Positions 6,443-8,588 of a stretch of 8,588 nt of DNA are shown in pieces. The notes under the pieces were generated by a model. That model was not told the DNA's origin. It did no database searches and saw only the letters and a program-made list of their open reading frames with translations. This DNA comes from Anaerolineaceae bacterium (GTDB taxonomy: Bacteria > Chloroflexota > Anaerolineae > Anaerolineales > Anaerolineaceae): contig WOZB01000067.1 of the NCBI GenBank assembly GCA_011620445.1, forward strand, positions 1-8,588, in the 5' to 3' direction. How positions within the stretch are numbered: the first letter of the stretch is position 1; each line of letters starts with the position of its first letter. A program made the position numbers and the translations under genes.

Positions 6443-7038
6443 AGCCTGTCACCCACTTACCTGCAGATCTTGGCTATCGCTTGGACGAATACACGCGCGA
6501 AAAACAGGAGCTTCTGAACACGCGCATACAGCTTGAGACCGACCAGGTGGTGCAGGCCTCAGTACTGGTTCCGCTTGTATTTTTGGATGGTGAATGGCAG
6601 TTGCTTTTCCAGCACCGCACCAGTTCAGTTGCCACGCACAAGGACGAAGTTTCCTTTCCAGGGGGAGCCGCAGAACCAGAAGATCTCAGCCCTGAATTCA
6701 CTGCCTTGCGCGAAGCTCACGAAGAGCTCGGCATTCCCATGGAAGAGATACACGTCATCGGCCGTTTGCCGGTGATGAAGATGTTCCCCTTCTTTCAAGT
6801 AACCCCTGTGGTGGCCTGGCTGGATGCGAGGAATGAGTATTCCTTGTCTGAAGACGAGGTATCCCGCGTTTTTGTTGTGCCGCTTTCCTGGCTTGGCGAC
6901 CCTGCCAACTGGTACAACCAGCCCATTATGCATAACGGTGTGGAAGTTCCCGTGCTGCATTACAAACTCTATGAGGGCGAAGTCGTTTGGGGTGCAACCG
7001 CCTACCTGGCTCGCATGGTGACCAAGCTGGTCCATTAA
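6439..7038 (+). CDS. Nudix hydrolase, CoA pyrophosphatase-like
   Basis: A 199-aa Nudix protein. It resembles the NUDT7/NUDT8 and bacterial YeaB/NudL group, which splits coenzyme A into 3',5'-ADP and 4'-phosphopantetheine. The region LLFQHRTSSVATHKDEVSFP (55-74) matches that group's CoA-associated pattern before the box. The Nudix box runs GGAAEPEDLSP...REAHEELGI (75-99), with catalytic Arg91, Glu92, Glu95 and Glu96. The spacing between the box glycine and Arg91 is one residue longer than the generic Nudix pattern, with Asp82 where Glu is usual; the CoA subgroup commonly shows this. The start at 6439 overlaps the methyltransferase stop by 4 nt, with GAGGAG 8 nt upstream. It is the last gene of the unit. 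Substrate is family inference; another nucleoside-diphosphate derivative is possible. Confidence 0.88.
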   Translation: MKPVTHLPADLGYRLDEYTREKQELLNTRIQLETDQVVQASVLVPLVFLDGEWQLLFQHRTSSVATHKDEVSFPGGAAEPEDLSPEFTALREAHEELGIPMEEIHVIGRLPVMKMFPFFQVTPVVAWLDARNEYSLSEDEVSRVFVVPLSWLGDPANWYNQPIMHNGVEVPVLHYKLYEGEVVWGATAYLARMVTKLVH

Positions 7039-7136
7039 GTCGGCGCTCTTCCGGTTCATCTTATTCTCCTGGCGTTTTATCCTCAAGAATTGTGTTGAAA
7101 GCTTCCAAAACCGGGCTTTGGGGTAAAATTTAAAGG
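7039..7136. other. Intergenic spacer after the Nudix gene
   Basis: No gene and no convincing intrinsic terminator is seen here. The best hairpin is a 5-bp CCAAA/TTTGG stem (7105-7121) with no T-run after it. The right end holds the GGTAAAAT box listed separately. Confidence 0.4.
7122..7129 (+). promoter_or_regulatory. Putative -10 box (GGTAAAAT) upstream of glyA
   Basis: Third copy of the octamer. TAAAAT ends 7 nt before an ATG at 7137 and 143 nt before the glyA ATG. If used, the glyA transcript would carry a leader of roughly 136 nt. No -35 at standard spacing is evident (TTGAAA at 7095-7100 is 23 nt away). Confidence 0.42.
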
Positions 7137-7262
7137 ATGAAATCGGTAAAATTTACCTGGTTAAAGCCTTGCCAAATGCACAAGGTTCATCAGTCTTATT
7201 CCCTTATTTTTCAACTTAATCAGCTGATATTTCATTTGAATGCCCATCAAAACAACTCGTAA
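7137..7262 (+). CDS. Possible 41-codon upstream ORF in the glyA leader
   Basis: An uninterrupted ORF from ATG 7137 to TAA 7260. It encodes 41 aa that begin MKSVKFTWLK and are rich in His, Gln, Asn and Lys with a Leu/Ile/Phe core; I recognise no family. Two things favour translation: AAAGG directly before the ATG, with a promoter-like GGTAAAAT just upstream, and a stop codon that overlaps the glyA ribosome binding site (AAAGGA from 7261). Against it are its short length, odd composition and the chance of an open stretch this size in A+T-rich spacer DNA. It has no run of Ser or Gly codons, so a classical attenuation peptide for glyA is not supported. Treat as hypothetical. Confidence 0.25.
   Translation: MKSVKFTWLKPCQMHKVHQSYSLIFQLNQLIFHLNAHQNNS
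7145..7157 (+). promoter_or_regulatory. 13-nt palindrome with GGTAAAAT, possible operator or second -10
   Basis: GGTAAA-A-TTTACC is a perfect 6+1+6 inverted repeat. Its first 11 nt (GGTAAAATTTA) repeat exactly the sequence at 7122-7132, 23 nt upstream. It could be a second -10 element or a repressor site placed just downstream of the first promoter. Confidence 0.35.
7219..7228. repeat. 10-nt perfect palindrome in the glyA leader
   Basis: ATCAGCTGAT is a perfect inverted repeat located 44 nt before the glyA ATG. It may be a protein-binding site or chance. It is too compact to form a stable RNA hairpin. Confidence 0.25.
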
Positions 7263-7272
7263 AGGATGTACC

Positions 7273-8588
7273 ATGAAAGATTTCTTGTTTGAAGAAGATG
7301 TCATTTCCCTCGATCCTGACGTTGCCCGATTAACTGGCTTTGAATCCGAACGGCAGGCTCGCCGGCTTATCATGATCCCTAGCGAGAGTATTGCTCCCAA
7401 GGCTGTGCGCGAGTTGCTGGCCACATCCTTTACTAATATTTACGCGGAAGGCTATCCCCGCCCTGAGACACGTTATCAAAGCCAGGAAGAAATTTTAGAC
7501 TATGCTTCCCAATTGGCCAGCTATCGCCGCCATAGCGACGGGCGCTATTACAAAGGTGTTGAATACGCCGATGTGGTTGAAGCCCTGGCTCGCCGTCGTG
7601 CTGCTGAGCTTTTTGCGGCTAACGGCCAAACAGCGGATGACCTTTGGGTGAATGTGCAGCCGCTTTCAGGTGCCCCGGCCAATACGGCAGTCTACACGGC
7701 GCTTATTCAACCGGGCGATGCTATTTTGGGCATGGACCTCTTGCACGGCGGTCACCTGACCCATGGTTCCCCGGTCAACCGCTCAGGCCTCTTCTATAAT
7801 GCTTTCCATTACACGGTGGACCCCAAGACCGAACAGCTCAATTATGGGACCATCCTTGAACAGGCAAAGGCCTGCAAACCCAAGGTAATTATCGCGGGCT
7901 ATACCTCCTACCCTTGGGTTCCTGACTGGCGAAAATTCCGTGAAATTGCCGATGAAGTGGGTGCATACTTGCTGGCCGATGTTTCCCATATTGCCGGCCT
8001 CATCGCGGCTGGCCTTGTGGAATCACCCATCGGTATTGCTGACGTGACCAGTTTCACCACCCACAAGACCCTTTGCGGACCCCGCGGTGCCGTGCTTGTA
8101 ATGCGCAACCGCGAGCTGGGTGAAAAGGTCGATAAGGGCGTCTTCCCTGGTGAACAGGGCGGCCCGCACGTGAATACGATGGCGGCCATGGCTCTCACCT
8201 TTAAGCTTGCACTCACCAAAGAATTCAATACGCTGCAAAAGCAAATTATCCTGAACGCCAAAGCGCTTGTTCAGGGCTTCCATGATAACGGTATTCGTGT
8301 GCCATATAAAGGCACAGACACCCATATGTGTCTGATCGACTGCAAGGGCTTCAAAGCCAAGGATGGTGTTCCTCTGAATGGTGACCTCGGCGCGCGCATT
8401 CTGGACCTGGTGGGCATCGTCGCGAACCGAAACACTATCCCTGGTGATGCATCGGCCCTACGCGCTTCAGGCATCCGCTTCGGTACCCCCTGGCTTACCC
8501 AACGTGGTTACGGCGAAGCCGATATGCTGGTCATTGCAGAGCAAATTGCTAAAGTATTCAAAGCGACAACTCCATACCTCATGTGCGG
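7273..8588 (+). CDS. glyA: Serine hydroxymethyltransferase, 3'-partial, with insertion variant
   Basis: PLP enzyme that converts serine and tetrahydrofolate to glycine and 5,10-methylene-THF. The ATG at 7273 has AAGGA 6 nt upstream; 438 codons are read to the right edge with no stop, so the 3' end is missing. Visible are SESIAP (37-42), YAEGYP (57-62), RYYKGVEYADVVE (91-103), QPLSGAPAN (129-137, usually QPHSGAQAN), HGGHLTHGSPVN (158-169), ADVSHIAG (235-242, Asp236 and His239 near PLP), TTHKTLCGPRGA (262-273) with PLP-binding Lys265, and IRFGTPWLTQRG (401-412). Between YAEGYP and RYYKG lies an insertion of about 27 residues (63-90) absent from classical GlyA, so this is a long-form enzyme. It follows a 234-nt non-coding gap and so is probably transcribed separately from the Nudix unit. 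Confidence 0.95.
   Translation, partial: MKDFLFEEDVISLDPDVARLTGFESERQARRLIMIPSESIAPKAVRELLATSFTNIYAEGYPRPETRYQSQEEILDYASQLASYRRHSDGRYYKGVEYADVVEALARRRAAELFAANGQTADDLWVNVQPLSGAPANTAVYTALIQPGDAILGMDLLHGGHLTHGSPVNRSGLFYNAFHYTVDPKTEQLNYGTILEQAKACKPKVIIAGYTSYPWVPDWRKFREIADEVGAYLLADVSHIAGLIAAGLVESPIGIADVTSFTTHKTLCGPRGAVLVMRNRELGEKVDKGVFPGEQGGPHVNTMAAMALTFKLALTKEFNTLQKQIILNAKALVQGFHDNGIRVPYKGTDTHMCLIDCKGFKAKDGVPLNGDLGARILDLVGIVANRNTIPGDASALRASGIRFGTPWLTQRGYGEADMLVIAEQIAKVFKATTPYLMC

Noticed and set aside
6625..7086. Minus-strand open frame of 153 codons
   Set aside because: It lies opposite the Nudix gene, which has full family motifs. The antisense protein has no recognisable domain and a composition typical of an antisense shadow.
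7105..7121. CCAAA/TTTGG hairpin as a terminator after the Nudix gene
   Set aside because: The stem has only 5 bp and no T-run follows it. The sequence after it is the GGTAAAAT box.
7137..7272. Glycine or SAM/THF riboswitch in front of glyA
   Set aside because: No conserved riboswitch core could be recognised by eye, and only short hairpins are present.
1..8588. Mobile element, prophage, CRISPR, defence or biosynthetic system
   Set aside because: No transposase, integrase, repeat array, attachment site or defence domain is seen. All genes are housekeeping or signalling types with operon-like spacing.

Overview
The window reads as bacterial chromosome, with dense, mostly housekeeping genes at moderate G+C. 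The best guess is a member of the Chloroflexi, class Anaerolineae. That rests on protein style: a serine hydroxymethyltransferase with a long insertion after its YAEGYP motif, a small membrane protein beside a TrmI-type tRNA methyltransferase, and genes that look leaderless behind a GGTAAAAT box. This placement is inference, not a database result.

Layout. (1) Positions 2-2705, plus strand: a compact signalling and polyphosphate cluster. It holds a PP2C-type Ser/Thr phosphatase (5' end probably outside the window), an OmpR/KdpE-type response regulator, and a PPK2-family polyphosphate kinase with an extra C-terminal tail. The gaps are 8 nt each. No sensor kinase, Ser/Thr kinase or exopolyphosphatase is visible. 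(2) Positions 2693-4155, minus strand: a two-gene unit, metallo-beta-lactamase-fold hydrolase then TatD-family metal-dependent hydrolase. It converges on the PPK2 gene with a 13-nt overlap. (3) Positions 4156-4258: a 103-nt divergent intergenic region with two oppositely oriented GGTAAAAT boxes. Each box ends exactly 6 nt before the ATG it serves. (4) Positions 4259-7038, plus strand: a probable operon of mnmA (tRNA 2-thiouridylase), a 91-aa three-helix membrane protein, a tRNA m1A58-type methyltransferase and a CoA-pyrophosphatase-like Nudix hydrolase. The last three are joined by 1-nt and 4-nt overlaps. (5) Positions 7039-7272: a 234-nt leader region with two more GGTAAAAT boxes, a palindrome, a possible 41-codon upstream ORF and small inverted repeats. 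(6) Position 7273 to the right edge: glyA, incomplete at its 3' end.

The most concrete anomaly is in mnmA. The annotated frame stops right after ...TAGQYL, but the missing final segment of the family (IYDGDHCLGSAEIL...) is intact in the next frame. One base is therefore missing near 5264-5268, either as a true frameshift or as a sequence error. The second most interesting signal is the GGTAAAAT octamer, which I found four times, only in intergenic DNA, three of them 6-7 nt before an ATG. I see no mobile element, CRISPR array, RNA gene, defence system or biosynthetic cluster, and nothing that amounts to a new multi-gene system.
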